Of a stretch of 34,055 nucleotides of DNA, positions 1 to 8,901 are shown one piece after another. Position 1 is the stretch's first letter. Every line of letters begins with the position of its first letter. Made by a program: the position numbers and the translations under genes. Below the pieces are notes generated by a model, which had not been told where the DNA came from, ran no database searches, and was given only the letters and a program-made list of their open reading frames with translations. This stretch comes from UPXZ01 sp047973025 (GTDB lineage Bacteria; Bacteroidota; Bacteroidia; Bacteroidales; Paludibacteraceae). The stretch is taken from contig JBKEBE010000035.1 of the NCBI GenBank assembly GCA_047973025.1, positions 1 to 34,055 on the forward strand, read 5' to 3'.

Positions 1-203
1 GAGCTTACACCGGGTTTCTTGTCTTTCAGACCTGAATGTCCTTCGGCTTGATAGCGTTTCCATGTATTGCTAATGGTGTTTTTATTAACTCCAAGCGTTA
101 AGGCGATATCACCCTTTTTATGACCTGCTTTTACTAACGAGATGATATTACGTCTCTGTTGTTCGCGAGATTCTTTTGATAGTTTTCTTGCATCTTGTTT
201 CAT
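1..203 (-). mobile_element. IS630-type transposase, N-terminal fragment running off the window
   Basis: Reading leftward from an ATG at 203 gives about 67 residues beginning MKQDARKLSKESREQQRR, followed by a helix-turn-helix of the kind found at the start of IS630/Tc1-mariner transposases: VKAGHKKGDIALTLGVNKNT, then ISNTWKRYQ and GHSGLKDKKPG. This domain binds the element's ends; the DDE catalytic domain would lie beyond the left edge and cannot be judged. A TAnnTTTG element (minus strand, 215-208) sits only a few bases before the ATG, so the leader would be very short. The fragment abuts a decayed symporter gene, which suggests that the element inserted into or next to it. No terminal inverted repeat could be defined. 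Confidence 0.75.
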
Positions 204-223
204 GATGCAAAGATATTAAATAT

Positions 224-960
224 TTATGAAATAATTGCCGTCAGGTTAATAATATCGACCATCTTCAGCACAACCTCGTTCAAGGAATTAAATATTCTCG
301 AAAGAGGTTCTGTATCTTTCGGATTAATCAGCAACATACTAAGACCGAACAGAATAGAGAAAAAAATCTCCGCTCTCGCCGATTTGCAATCGGTGGGTTG
401 CTCGGCAAGAGCGAATACGTTTTAAAATAGGTACGGATTACAAATCCGCATCGACGGAGGGAATAGATTGTCCGGAATAATCTCCACCAAGAAATCCAAT
501 GGGGCAGATTCAATTTCTTTATCCGCGTGTTGAATATTGGTCTCAATAGTCTCTTCTTGAGCGTAGGTTGCCGTAAGCTCTTCAACGGTTTGAGCCGAAA
601 TCCCCGCACCGGGTTTTAGTACGTTATTAACCCGCCTGGTTAATAACAAGCAACAATCCGATTGAGATGGCTATGATTGTAGTACTTAAATAAATGAGTA
701 TTGTTCTCACGCCTATAACTTTGAATTTTTGAGATATGCTTTAAATCGGCAACTCCTTTAATGAGTGATACCAAAATCAATGGAATCGCTATCAACTTCA
801 GCAAACGGATAAAGATGACGCCAAACGGAGCAACCCAATTGATTATAAATAGCTTTCCACCGGGTATTTTACTCATGACAAAGCCAAAAAGCACACCGAT
901 TACTATACCGATAATAATCTGCCAATACAATTCAAGTTTGGTTGTTCTTCTTTTTTTCAT
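224..960 (-). pseudogene. Dicarboxylate/amino acid:cation symporter pseudogene (DAACS family)
   Basis: Pieces of a sodium/proton-dependent dicarboxylate or glutamate symporter (GltP/DctA-like) occur in order on the minus strand. They are an N-terminus MKKRRTTKLELYWQIIIG with the first membrane segments (960 to about 725), then VRTILIYLSTTIIAISIG in a second frame, then NNVLKPGAG and PLDFLVEIIPDNLFPPSM in a third (to about 455), and finally FFSILFGLSMLLI with FNSLNEVVLKMVDIIN (about 363 to 235). At least two frameshifts (near 720 and near 640) break the frame, and an unrelated palindromic stretch sits at about 363-450. A stop at 224-226 and the neighbouring transposase end the homology, so the C-terminal half with the substrate site is missing. 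A TAnnTTTG promoter element survives at 977-970. The gene cannot encode a working transporter. Confidence 0.8.
363..450. repeat. REP-like palindromic unit inside the symporter pseudogene
   Basis: This stretch holds two palindromes. The arms 371-382 (cgctctcgccga) and 402-413 (tcggcaagagcg) pair at 11 of 12 positions, and an inner palindrome (ccgatttgcaatcgg) overlaps the left arm, so two alternative hairpins are possible. A second palindrome, cggattacaaatccg, lies at 434-448. Symporter homology stops just before the unit and resumes just after it, which fits an insertion or replacement. The architecture resembles the REP sequences mobilised by RAYT (REP-associated tyrosine) transposases in Bacteroidetes; that assignment is inference, and no second copy is present in this window. 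Confidence 0.55.
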
Positions 961-1123
961 TTCCGCTAACAAAAATATAAAATATCAGGCAATTTACCTA
1001 ATTTTTTCTCATCTCAAGAACGATTCATCTTCATTCTGTCAGAAAAGCAACCGGCAATTAAATTGATTCAACCGGTTTGACAATGGATTTTTTACTCCTT
1101 TCTAAACGAATACTATTTTTTCG

Positions 1124-1131
1124 TACCTTTG
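1124..1131 (+). promoter_or_regulatory. Bacteroidetes -7 promoter element upstream of metG
   Basis: The sequence tacctttg matches the TAnnTTTG -7 consensus of the Bacteroidetes primary sigma factor. It lies 31 bases before the chosen metG ATG, giving a leader of about 25 bases. No convincing -33 TTTG is seen at the usual spacing. Confidence 0.5.
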
Positions 1132-1162
1132 TAATCTGAATTTGTATTTAACAAAATCGAAA

Positions 1163-3220
1163 ATGACATACAAACGTACTACCGTTACTTCCGCTCTCCC
1201 TTACGCCAACGGACCTGTGCATATAGGTCACTTAGCAGGTGTTTATATTCCTGCCGATATTTACGTCCGCTACTTACGCTTAAAGGGTGAAGATGTTCTT
1301 TTTGTAGGCGGTTCCGACGAACACGGTGTTCCAATTACCATTAAAGCTAGAAAAGAAGGTGTTACACCACAAGATATCGTTGACCGGTACCACGGAATTA
1401 TCAAAAAATCTTTTGAAGAATTTGGGATTACATTTGATGTTTACTCCCGGACATCATCCAAAATCCATCATCAATTCGCGTCCAATTTCTTCAAGACGCT
1501 GAACGAAAACGGAAAATTCATTGAGCAAACCTCCGAGCAGTATTACGATACCGAAGCGAAACAGTTCTTGGCTGACCGTTACATTACCGGAAAATGTCCC
1601 CATTGCGGCAATGAAAACGCCTATGGCGACCAATGTGAAAAATGTGGCACATCGCTCAGCCCGACCGAATTAATTGACCCGAAATCGACAATCAGCGGCA
1701 GCGCGCCCGAAATGCGCGAAACCAAGCACTGGTATCTCCCACTCGACCAACATGAGAGCTGGCTCCGCCAATGGATACTTGAAGACCACAAAGAATGGAA
1801 ATCGAATGTATATGGACAATGCAAAAGTTGGTTAGACATGGGGCTTCAGCCACGCGCGGTAAGCCGAGACTTGGATTGGGGGATTCCCGTTCCGGCTGAT
1901 GACGCTGACGGAAAGGTACTATACGTCTGGTTTGACGCGCCTATCGGCTACATCTCGAACACGAAAGAGCTTTGCGAAAGCGAACCGGAAAAGTATGGAA
2001 AGTGGGAAAAGTGGTGGAAAGACCCCGAAACTCGTTTGTTACATTTTATTGGCAAGGACAACATTGTATTTCACTGTATCGTATTTCCGGCCATGCTAAA
2101 AGCGGAAGGAACGTTTATTCTGCCGGAGAATGTACCTGCTAACGAATTTTTAAATCTGGAAGGCGATAAAATTTCTACATCCCGAAATTGGGCAGTCTGG
2201 CTACATGAATATTTAATTGATTTTTCCGGAAAACAAGATGTACTCCGCTATGTATTGACTGCTAATGCTCCTGAAACCAAAGATAATGATTTTACCTGGA
2301 AAGATTTTCAGGCACGAAATAACAACGAGTTAGTAGCTATTTACGGTAACTTTGTAAACCGAGCTTTGGTACTCACACAGAAATATTTCAAGGGAAAAGT
2401 ACCTTCTCTGGGAGATTTGAACGATTACGACAACCAAACACTGGCTGACTTTGCAAATGTAAAACATGAAGTCGAAAAACTGCTTGACACCTTCCACTTC
2501 CGGGATGCCCAAAAAGAAGCCATGAATCTGGCACGTATCGGCAATAAATATTTAGCCGAAACCGAGCCTTGGAAATTGGCAAAAACAGATATGGGGCGAG
2601 TTGCCACCATTCTGAACATCAGCCTTCAAATTACAGCCAATTTATCAATCGCTTTTGAGCCTTTCTTACCATTCTCATCAAAAAAGCTCCGCCGGATGCT
2701 AAATCTCAACAGCTTCTCGTGGAAAGATCTGGGTAAAATGAATCTGTTGCAGGAAGGACATCAATTAAACGCTTCCGAACTCTTATTCGAGAAGATTGAA
2801 GATGAGCAGATTGAAGCACAAATCAAAAAACTGCATGATACGAAGATGGCCAATGAGGTCACACCTGCACAAACGGTGCCGACCGTGAAAGAAAACGTTG
2901 CTTTTGAAGATTTTGGCAAGTTGGATATCCGCGTAGCGACAGTGCTGGAATGTACCAAGGTGCCGAAAGCCGACAAACTGCTTCAGTTCAGGTTGGATGA
3001 TGGGATGGGCGGACGTACTATTTTGTCAGGCATTGCGGCTTACTATCCTGCTCCTGAAGATTTGGTGGGTTCTCAGGTACTTTTCATTGCCAACTTCGCA
3101 CCTCGCAAACTGCGCGGAATAGATAGCGAAGGCATGATACTTTCTGCCGAAAATCCGGATGGGACTTTAACGCTTGTACGCCCCAAGGATAAATTGACAA
3201 ATGGTTCCGCGGTTGTATAG
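1163..3220 (+). CDS. metG: Methionine--tRNA ligase
   Basis: Cytoplasmic methionyl-tRNA synthetase, charging tRNA-Met with methionine using ATP. The 685-residue product has the class I HIGH motif at residues 20-23, a zinc-binding knuckle CPHC at 145-148 with CEKC at 158-161, and the KMSKS-type loop as KISTS at 336-340. From about residue 580 a C-terminal Trbp111/EMAP-II tRNA-binding domain begins (FGKLDIRVATV), as in the long dimeric MetG form usual for Bacteroidetes. An upstream in-frame TTG at 1142 is possible, but the ATG at 1163 gives the standard N-terminus MTYKRTTVTSALPYANG and fits the promoter position. The kelch lipoprotein gene begins 68 bases downstream on the same strand. Confidence 0.97.
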   Translation: MTYKRTTVTSALPYANGPVHIGHLAGVYIPADIYVRYLRLKGEDVLFVGGSDEHGVPITIKARKEGVTPQDIVDRYHGIIKKSFEEFGITFDVYSRTSSKIHHQFASNFFKTLNENGKFIEQTSEQYYDTEAKQFLADRYITGKCPHCGNENAYGDQCEKCGTSLSPTELIDPKSTISGSAPEMRETKHWYLPLDQHESWLRQWILEDHKEWKSNVYGQCKSWLDMGLQPRAVSRDLDWGIPVPADDADGKVLYVWFDAPIGYISNTKELCESEPEKYGKWEKWWKDPETRLLHFIGKDNIVFHCIVFPAMLKAEGTFILPENVPANEFLNLEGDKISTSRNWAVWLHEYLIDFSGKQDVLRYVLTANAPETKDNDFTWKDFQARNNNELVAIYGNFVNRALVLTQKYFKGKVPSLGDLNDYDNQTLADFANVKHEVEKLLDTFHFRDAQKEAMNLARIGNKYLAETEPWKLAKTDMGRVATILNISLQITANLSIAFEPFLPFSSKKLRRMLNLNSFSWKDLGKMNLLQEGHQLNASELLFEKIEDEQIEAQIKKLHDTKMANEVTPAQTVPTVKENVAFEDFGKLDIRVATVLECTKVPKADKLLQFRLDDGMGGRTILSGIAAYYPAPEDLVGSQVLFIANFAPRKLRGIDSEGMILSAENPDGTLTLVRPKDKLTNGSAVV

Positions 3221-3288
3221 CCATTTTATCTTGAATTGTTACTACAGAAAGCAAGTCAAGTCTTCTTAAAACATCGTTCACATTTTGA

Positions 3289-4332
3289 ATGAAAACAGAA
3301 ACCACTACCATAAAACAAGCCCTTGCAATGCTGTTTACGCATAAATACGCGAGTCTTCTGTTAGTATTTGCGACTCTGACAGCTTGTGATTCTTTTGACC
3401 GTTCTCCCTACCTAAAAATCACGTTTGAAAAGAAAGCCGCAATGCCTTCCGGCGGACTTTCTTCTGCCGTTTCCTTTGTAATAAAGGACAAAGCTTACAT
3501 CGCGTTAGGTAGAAATAACGGTCTTCAAAATAAATGCTACCAATACAACCCTGAAACAGATAGCTGGAGTGAAGTTTCGCCGTTTCCGGGCACTGCTCGC
3601 GTGAACGCTTCCGCCGCCACAATTGGTAATGTGGCTTTCGTGGGTTTGGGTTACAATTCGAATGTCGGCGTTTATAACGAAAATGGAATTCTCAGGGATT
3701 TTTGGAAGTATAATCCGGCTTTAGATCAGTGGACACGTCTTGCCGATTTTCCGGCATCCTCCACCAATAAGTGTATTTGCTTCACATTTGACGACAAAAT
3801 ATTTGTCGGATTCGGATTCTCGGGTTACAAGTTTGAACACGATATGTGGACCTACGACCCGAAGGCCGATCAATGGGCTGAGCTTCCAAAAAACAGGGTT
3901 CCTGCACGCTCCGGAGCTGCAGCTTGTATCAATTCCGAGTTTCTTTTTATGGGAACCGGCTACGACACGCATACGCTGAAAGACTGGTGGCGATATAATC
4001 CGCGAAACAACAAGTGGGTAGAAATGAGAAGTATCCCCGGTACCGGAAGGATTACCGCAGTGGCATTTTCTGTAAACGAACGAATCTTTGTTTCAACCGG
4101 AAGACTTTTCAAAGGAGATCTTACCGGCGGACATCTCAAAGATGACGTGTTAGAGTATGATATACGTCAAAATACGTGGTATTGCAGGGGAGAGGTACCC
4201 GGTGGAGGTCGCGAAAATGCTATCTCATTTGTCGTTGACGGGAAGGTTTACATTGGCTTAGGCGAAAATGAAGATGGCGTGCTAAACGATCTTTGGTTAA
4301 TGAACGATTTTAATTCTTATTCTTCCAACTAG
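3289..4332 (+). CDS. Kelch-repeat lipoprotein
   Basis: Predicted surface or periplasmic lipoprotein with a beta-propeller. A hydrophobic segment ends in a lipobox (LTAC, Cys33). If translation starts at the in-frame ATG at 3328 instead, the lipid-modified Cys would be residue 20, a more typical signal length, so the start is uncertain. The rest holds about five to six kelch/galactose-oxidase-like repeats with the usual signature of a hydrophobic strand, Gly pairs and a Tyr/Trp pair: KCYQYNPETDSWSEV, FWKYNPALDQWTRL, MWTYDPKADQWAEL, WWRYNPRNNKWVEM, VLEYDIRQNTWYCRG. No catalytic residues of galactose oxidase can be asserted. It lies 68 bases after metG and 25 bases before a Wzi-like outer-membrane gene, suggesting co-transcription and an envelope role. 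The ligand is unknown. Confidence 0.85.
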   Translation: MKTETTTIKQALAMLFTHKYASLLLVFATLTACDSFDRSPYLKITFEKKAAMPSGGLSSAVSFVIKDKAYIALGRNNGLQNKCYQYNPETDSWSEVSPFPGTARVNASAATIGNVAFVGLGYNSNVGVYNENGILRDFWKYNPALDQWTRLADFPASSTNKCICFTFDDKIFVGFGFSGYKFEHDMWTYDPKADQWAELPKNRVPARSGAAACINSEFLFMGTGYDTHTLKDWWRYNPRNNKWVEMRSIPGTGRITAVAFSVNERIFVSTGRLFKGDLTGGHLKDDVLEYDIRQNTWYCRGEVPGGGRENAISFVVDGKVYIGLGENEDGVLNDLWLMNDFNSYSSN

Positions 4333-4357
4333 TTCTTCATCACAGACACACTGTTAT

Positions 4358-5776
4358 ATGGTGGCAAAACGATTATTATATTTCGTACTTATACTAAGCA
4401 TTGGAAGCATCTCTACTACTTTTTCTCAGACCGGGATTACGGATACTGAATATAAGATTGAACTCATGGGGGCAAGCTCAACCGGAGGCATGTCTGCTTT
4501 TTGGCTCCAAAATAACCGGAACGGAACCGTCTCTTTTCAACCGCACAGTGGTTCTTTCACCGCCGGAATAGCTAAAACGACAATTTCCAAAAATCGTATA
4601 TTCGACTATGGCTTCAAGGCTGATGCACAATTACAGATAGACGGAAATACGCGCTTGTATTTTCCCGAACTTTATGCTAACGCCAGATTATTCATGTTTG
4701 AAGTTAAGGTAGGAAGAAGCATAGAATACCATGGCAATCAAGACTCTACCTTATCAAGTGGCGGATTACTCTTTTCTCAAAACGCGTTGCCTTTACCATC
4801 TATTTCCGCCGGAATACCTCAATTTACCACTTTGCCGTTCACGTTTAAGCGAATCGAAATAAAAGGAGCAATCATCCACGGAATTTTTACCGACAACGTA
4901 ATGGGCGAAAAGATTCTACTCCATCACAAATACGGCTATGTACGCGTAGGAGGAGACTTTCCGGTCAAAGTTCAATACGGACTGCACCATGTCGCACAAT
5001 GGGGAGGAAACATACCCGGATTAGGTCAGCAACCGGCAGGAATCAAGGATTTTAAGCGTATTTTCTTGGCAAATTCCGGAGATAGCAATGCGCCACTCCC
5101 TGACCAAATCAATACGCTCGGCAACCACATTATTTCTCAAAATCTAAAATTAGAGCTTGATTTTCCACGCTTTCACGTTGACGGATATTGGCAGAATCTT
5201 TCTGAAGACGGTCCTGTTCGATTCATGACACAAGCCATGAATATTAGTGATGGATTATGGGGAATAGTTTTGAAGCCGAATCGACTTCCAATTATAAAAG
5301 GAGTGTTGTATGAATTTGTCAATACCACGGATCAATCCGGCCCTTATCACGACAAAGACGGTATTGTCTATGGCGGCAACGATTCTTATTTCAACAATGG
5401 TATCTATCAAGCCGGTTGGACTTATTTCTCTCGAACAATAGGAATTCCATTTATCACATCTCCCGTTTATTCAAACTATTTCGACATAAAGAACAACCGT
5501 GTAAAAGCGCATCATTTGGGTATTAACGGTAAAATTGAAAGCATAAACTACAAAATGCTGCTTTCGTTTACAAAAAACTACGGTACCTACAGTCTCCCCT
5601 TTGAGTCTATGAAACGTAACACTCTATTTTTAGTTGAATTTAATCGGAGATTTCCTTCTCTGTCCGATGTAGAAGTGTCGGTTTCCCTTGCGGCCGACCG
5701 TGGAAGCCTATATGGTAATAATTCGGGTTGTATGATTCGATTAAGAAAAACCGGTAATTTATTTAACCTAAAATAA
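4358..5776 (+). CDS. Capsule assembly Wzi-like outer-membrane beta-barrel protein
   Basis: 472-residue protein with a signal peptide (MVAKRLLYFVLILSIGSIS, cleavage probably near TTFSQ) and long alternating strands rich in aromatic residues and glycines, as in outer-membrane barrels. Length and motifs (ELMGASSTGGMSAFWLQNNR, the HHVAQWGG segment near residue 210, and SYFNNGIYQAGWTYFSRTIG) fit the Wzi capsule-assembly family common in Bacteroidetes. In Enterobacteriaceae Wzi anchors capsular polysaccharide at the surface; whether this homologue binds capsule is inference. No capsule biosynthesis genes are in the window. It sits between the kelch lipoprotein (25 bases) and the AlkZ-like gene (11 bases), probably in one transcript. 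Confidence 0.8.
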   Translation: MVAKRLLYFVLILSIGSISTTFSQTGITDTEYKIELMGASSTGGMSAFWLQNNRNGTVSFQPHSGSFTAGIAKTTISKNRIFDYGFKADAQLQIDGNTRLYFPELYANARLFMFEVKVGRSIEYHGNQDSTLSSGGLLFSQNALPLPSISAGIPQFTTLPFTFKRIEIKGAIIHGIFTDNVMGEKILLHHKYGYVRVGGDFPVKVQYGLHHVAQWGGNIPGLGQQPAGIKDFKRIFLANSGDSNAPLPDQINTLGNHIISQNLKLELDFPRFHVDGYWQNLSEDGPVRFMTQAMNISDGLWGIVLKPNRLPIIKGVLYEFVNTTDQSGPYHDKDGIVYGGNDSYFNNGIYQAGWTYFSRTIGIPFITSPVYSNYFDIKNNRVKAHHLGINGKIESINYKMLLSFTKNYGTYSLPFESMKRNTLFLVEFNRRFPSLSDVEVSVSLAADRGSLYGNNSGCMIRLRKTGNLFNLK

Positions 5777-5787
5777 TTACTTGGCAC

Positions 5788-6829
5788 ATGGATCGTAACG
5801 CTATTTCAAACTTAAGGTTATCCAACCAACAGATTATCAACTCTAAATTTGACAATCCAATCGAATTATTGGAATGGATGGGAGCGGTTCAAGCACAGGA
5901 TTTACCGATGGCAATGCTCGCAATCGCGATGAGAGTCCGTAACGCAACCGTAAAAAACATCGAACAAGCTTTCAATGACGGACAATTAATTCGGACACAT
6001 CTCATGCGTCCGAATTGGCATATTGTTTCTAAAAACGACATCTATTGGATGTTGGACTTAACGACCGCTCAAATAAAAAGAACGATTGGAAGAAGACATC
6101 AAGAGCTGGAACTTTCCCGTGAGATATTGCGTAAAGCCAACCGCCTATTGGAAAAACATCTCAGCAACAAAGAACTCTCCAAAGAAGAGCTAAAATCCAT
6201 TTTCCACTCAAACAACATCCCGACTAACGAGAATCGGCTGTCTCATTTGCTTGTAAACGCCGAAATGGAACAGTTAATTTGCAATGGCAGGATGGACGGG
6301 CGAATTCAATCGTACGCGTTGCTGGCTGAAAAAGTGCCGGAGAAGCGACTATTGTCCAGAGAAGAATCTATCTATACTAAAACTGACAGAACGTTTCTTT
6401 CGTAGTCATGGTCCGGCTACAATCCAAGATTGCGCTTGGTGGTGCGGGTTGACTCAAAAAGACATTTTTCCGGCAATCAATGCCTTGAAAAATAACCTTG
6501 AAAAAATAGCTTTCGATCAGAGCAATTACTACTTCGATATCTCGAAAAGAATGAATAGCTCTGAATCCGGAACTTACTTCCTCCCATCGTATGATGAATT
6601 TCTTATAAGTTACAAATCCAAATACGTATCAATTAATCAATTACATCGGACTAAAGCCGCTACCATCAACGGGATATTCAAACCAATCGTTGTTGCAAAT
6701 GGCGAAATCGTCGGGATTTGGAGAAAAACAAGGGCTAAGAACGGGTATTCTATTGAACCCCAGCTATTCGAGAAGGAAAATATCCCTGTAAAAAAAGCAC
6801 TTAAAAACCTTCAGAAGTACTTCCGCTAA
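5788..6829 (+). pseudogene. AlkZ-like winged-helix DNA-binding protein (HTH_42), frameshifted
   Basis: Together two overlapping frames encode one protein of about 347 residues of the PF06224 (HTH_42/AlkZ) family, which includes DNA glycosylases that unhook crosslinks. The first frame (5788-6405) carries the N-terminal winged helices, including MGAVQAQDLPMAMLAIAMR, whose Q35-x-Q37 resembles the Q-x-Q catalytic motif of AlkZ glycosylases. It stops after TDRTFLS. The second frame, shifted by +1, continues with LTERFFRSHGPATIQDCAWW and then YFLPSYDEFLISYK, both typical of the family. The break lies between about 6370 and 6400, where one extra base would explain it; the site is not a long homopolymer. 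The gene may be a real pseudogene or hold a sequencing error. Its stop overlaps that of the convergent PgpH-like gene. Confidence 0.75.
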
Positions 6830-8901
6830 ACCCGGTTTTCCGATTCTGCGTCTGACGTAATCTTTAATTCGGGATAGGTAATCCGGTTGTGATACATGTT
6901 TTTGATTTTATCGGACAATACCTTTTTGACAATTTCAACATCTTTGAAACTAATAGGTGCATTTTTTAACTGTCCATCAGCTATTTGGACATCAATCATG
7001 TTTTCGACCATATCGGTAATACTTTCTTCGGTATAAACTTCCAATGTTCGAGATCGAGCTTCTACAGCATCGGACATCATCAGTATCGCCGTCTCTTTGC
7101 TAAATGGAAGTGGCCCGGGGTAGGTAAATTTTTCTTCGTCCGGCTTTATCCCGGGATTATCATTGACAAAGGAATTGTAAAAATACTTCGTTTTAGTTCT
7201 CCCGTGGTGAGTAGCGATAAAACCGATTATCTGCTCAGGTAAACGATTCTTTTTAGCCAACACAATTCCATCCGACACATGTCGGATAATCATTTGAGCG
7301 GCTTCTTCGTAAGGCATATCCAGTAGCGGATTCTCGCCGCCAACCTGATTTTCAATAAAACACCGGGGATTTTTCATTTTTCCGATATCGTGATAAAGTG
7401 CTCCGGTACGAACCAATAAGGCATTTGCACCGATTTTCTTTGCCGCTTCGGTTGCCAAATTGGATACCTGAAGCGAGTGTTGGAACGAACCGGGAGCTTC
7501 TTCCGCAAACGTCATCATCAATTCACTGTTAATATTTGTCAATTCTACCAAGGTTATAGATGACACAAATCCAAAAATTTTCTCAAATAAATAAATCAGT
7601 ACATAAGCTAAAAGCAACAACAATGAGCTGATGGCAAAATAAATAAACGGATGATAATTTAACCGGGAAATATCCCCCTCAATATAGAGCTGAAGCGCCA
7701 AATAAGACAAAACGTAACTAATTAAAATATAAAACGCTGTCTGTGTCAGCTGGGAACGAGCGGTCAAATCTTTTAGCCCTGAAACAGCAGTCATTCCGGC
7801 TAAAATTTGAATGATGATAAACGTGAAAGAATTATCTACCATTAAGGAGACGATCAATACCGTAACGACGTGAGCAAAAAACGCAGTACGCGAATCGTAA
7901 AATACGCGAATGATAACCGGAACAAGTGTGAAAGGAACGATATAAATGCTCCAAGAACTATACTTCAATACAATAGAAGAAAATAGAACAATAAGTATCA
8001 GTAGCGTTGAGATAAATACCAAGTTGCTAAATTTCGCGAATATTTGTGGACGAAACAAATGTAGGTAGAGCGTCAACATTAATATTAGCCCAAAGATTAT
8101 CAAAATCTCTCCGATAAGCACATATCCGGTTTGCTTGAAAAGTGTTTTCCGCTTTTGAGATTCTATTTTCATCGAATTTAATATCTCAAAAATACTAGGC
8201 GTTACAATTTCTCCGCGGTCTATGATTCGCTGTCCGGTTTGAACCATACCTGAAGTTAAAGATAGATTTTTAATCATATCCTTTTTCACGGTTTCCGATG
8301 TGATACTGTCGTAACGTAGGTTTTCAACCAAATAGAGGTTTAGATTATAATTATTGAACTCCTGCGCATCAAAGTAAGCCGGTTTGTCAAGGCTCAATTC
8401 TTCATAAGCGGTTTTCGGAGTATATAATTCTTCGACCGGTACATTCTCGGTTTTCCGGTCTTTATCAACACTCGAAATGTTTTTTCTATTGTCGCGGACT
8501 AACTGTTCATACATACCGGATGAGATTACCCCTCGACGATATATTTCATTGAATTTCAACTCTACATAGTCTTTATAGGTAGGCTCATCCGAATTAAGCA
8601 ATTTCCATTCAACCAACCATTTTTCAAACTGTTGCGATGCGACAGAATTATCTTTCTGAAAATAAGGGGTGTATCCGGAAAGTAGCTCTTGTTTATCCAA
8701 CTCGAGTTGCTGTTCGGTTTTATAGATGGGGAAGTCGGACGAGGCGGTAACGAGTTCGTATATCCAGGGTTTCCCTATTTCGTATTGATATTTGAATTGC
8801 TGACCTTTGGGAAATAATTGAGCAATGATGACAACTACAATGATAAACAGTACTATCCGTATTATCGCGCTTTTCTTTGTTTTGTCTATTTTCAAACTCA
8901 T
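6826..8901 (-). CDS. PgpH-like 7TM-HD phosphohydrolase (cyclic-di-AMP phosphodiesterase)
   Basis: 691-residue membrane enzyme of the 7TMR-HD family. An N-terminal membrane anchor (residues about 10-30) is followed by an extracytoplasmic 7TMR-HDED domain (about 40-255), then seven membrane helices (about 262-460), then a cytoplasmic HD domain with TGALYHDIGKMKNPRCFIEN (catalytic His504-Asp505), IIRHVSDG and ATHHGRTKT. The order matches PgpH, which hydrolyses c-di-AMP to pApA; that activity is inferred from homology. The start is a clear ATG. It is the only gene of this direction between 6830 and 10170, and its last bases overlap the stop of the convergent winged-helix gene. Confidence 0.9.
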   Translation of the reverse strand: MSLKIDKTKKSAIIRIVLFIIVVVIIAQLFPKGQQFKYQYEIGKPWIYELVTASSDFPIYKTEQQLELDKQELLSGYTPYFQKDNSVASQQFEKWLVEWKLLNSDEPTYKDYVELKFNEIYRRGVISSGMYEQLVRDNRKNISSVDKDRKTENVPVEELYTPKTAYEELSLDKPAYFDAQEFNNYNLNLYLVENLRYDSITSETVKKDMIKNLSLTSGMVQTGQRIIDRGEIVTPSIFEILNSMKIESQKRKTLFKQTGYVLIGEILIIFGLILMLTLYLHLFRPQIFAKFSNLVFISTLLILIVLFSSIVLKYSSWSIYIVPFTLVPVIIRVFYDSRTAFFAHVVTVLIVSLMVDNSFTFIIIQILAGMTAVSGLKDLTARSQLTQTAFYILISYVLSYLALQLYIEGDISRLNYHPFIYFAISSLLLLLAYVLIYLFEKIFGFVSSITLVELTNINSELMMTFAEEAPGSFQHSLQVSNLATEAAKKIGANALLVRTGALYHDIGKMKNPRCFIENQVGGENPLLDMPYEEAAQMIIRHVSDGIVLAKKNRLPEQIIGFIATHHGRTKTKYFYNSFVNDNPGIKPDEEKFTYPGPLPFSKETAILMMSDAVEARSRTLEVYTEESITDMVENMIDVQIADGQLKNAPISFKDVEIVKKVLSDKIKNMYHNRITYPELKITSDAESENRV

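Noticed and set aside
195..425. Plus-strand open frame of 76 codons at the left edge
   Set aside because: It runs antisense to the symporter pseudogene and through the palindromic unit, and shows no homology of its own.
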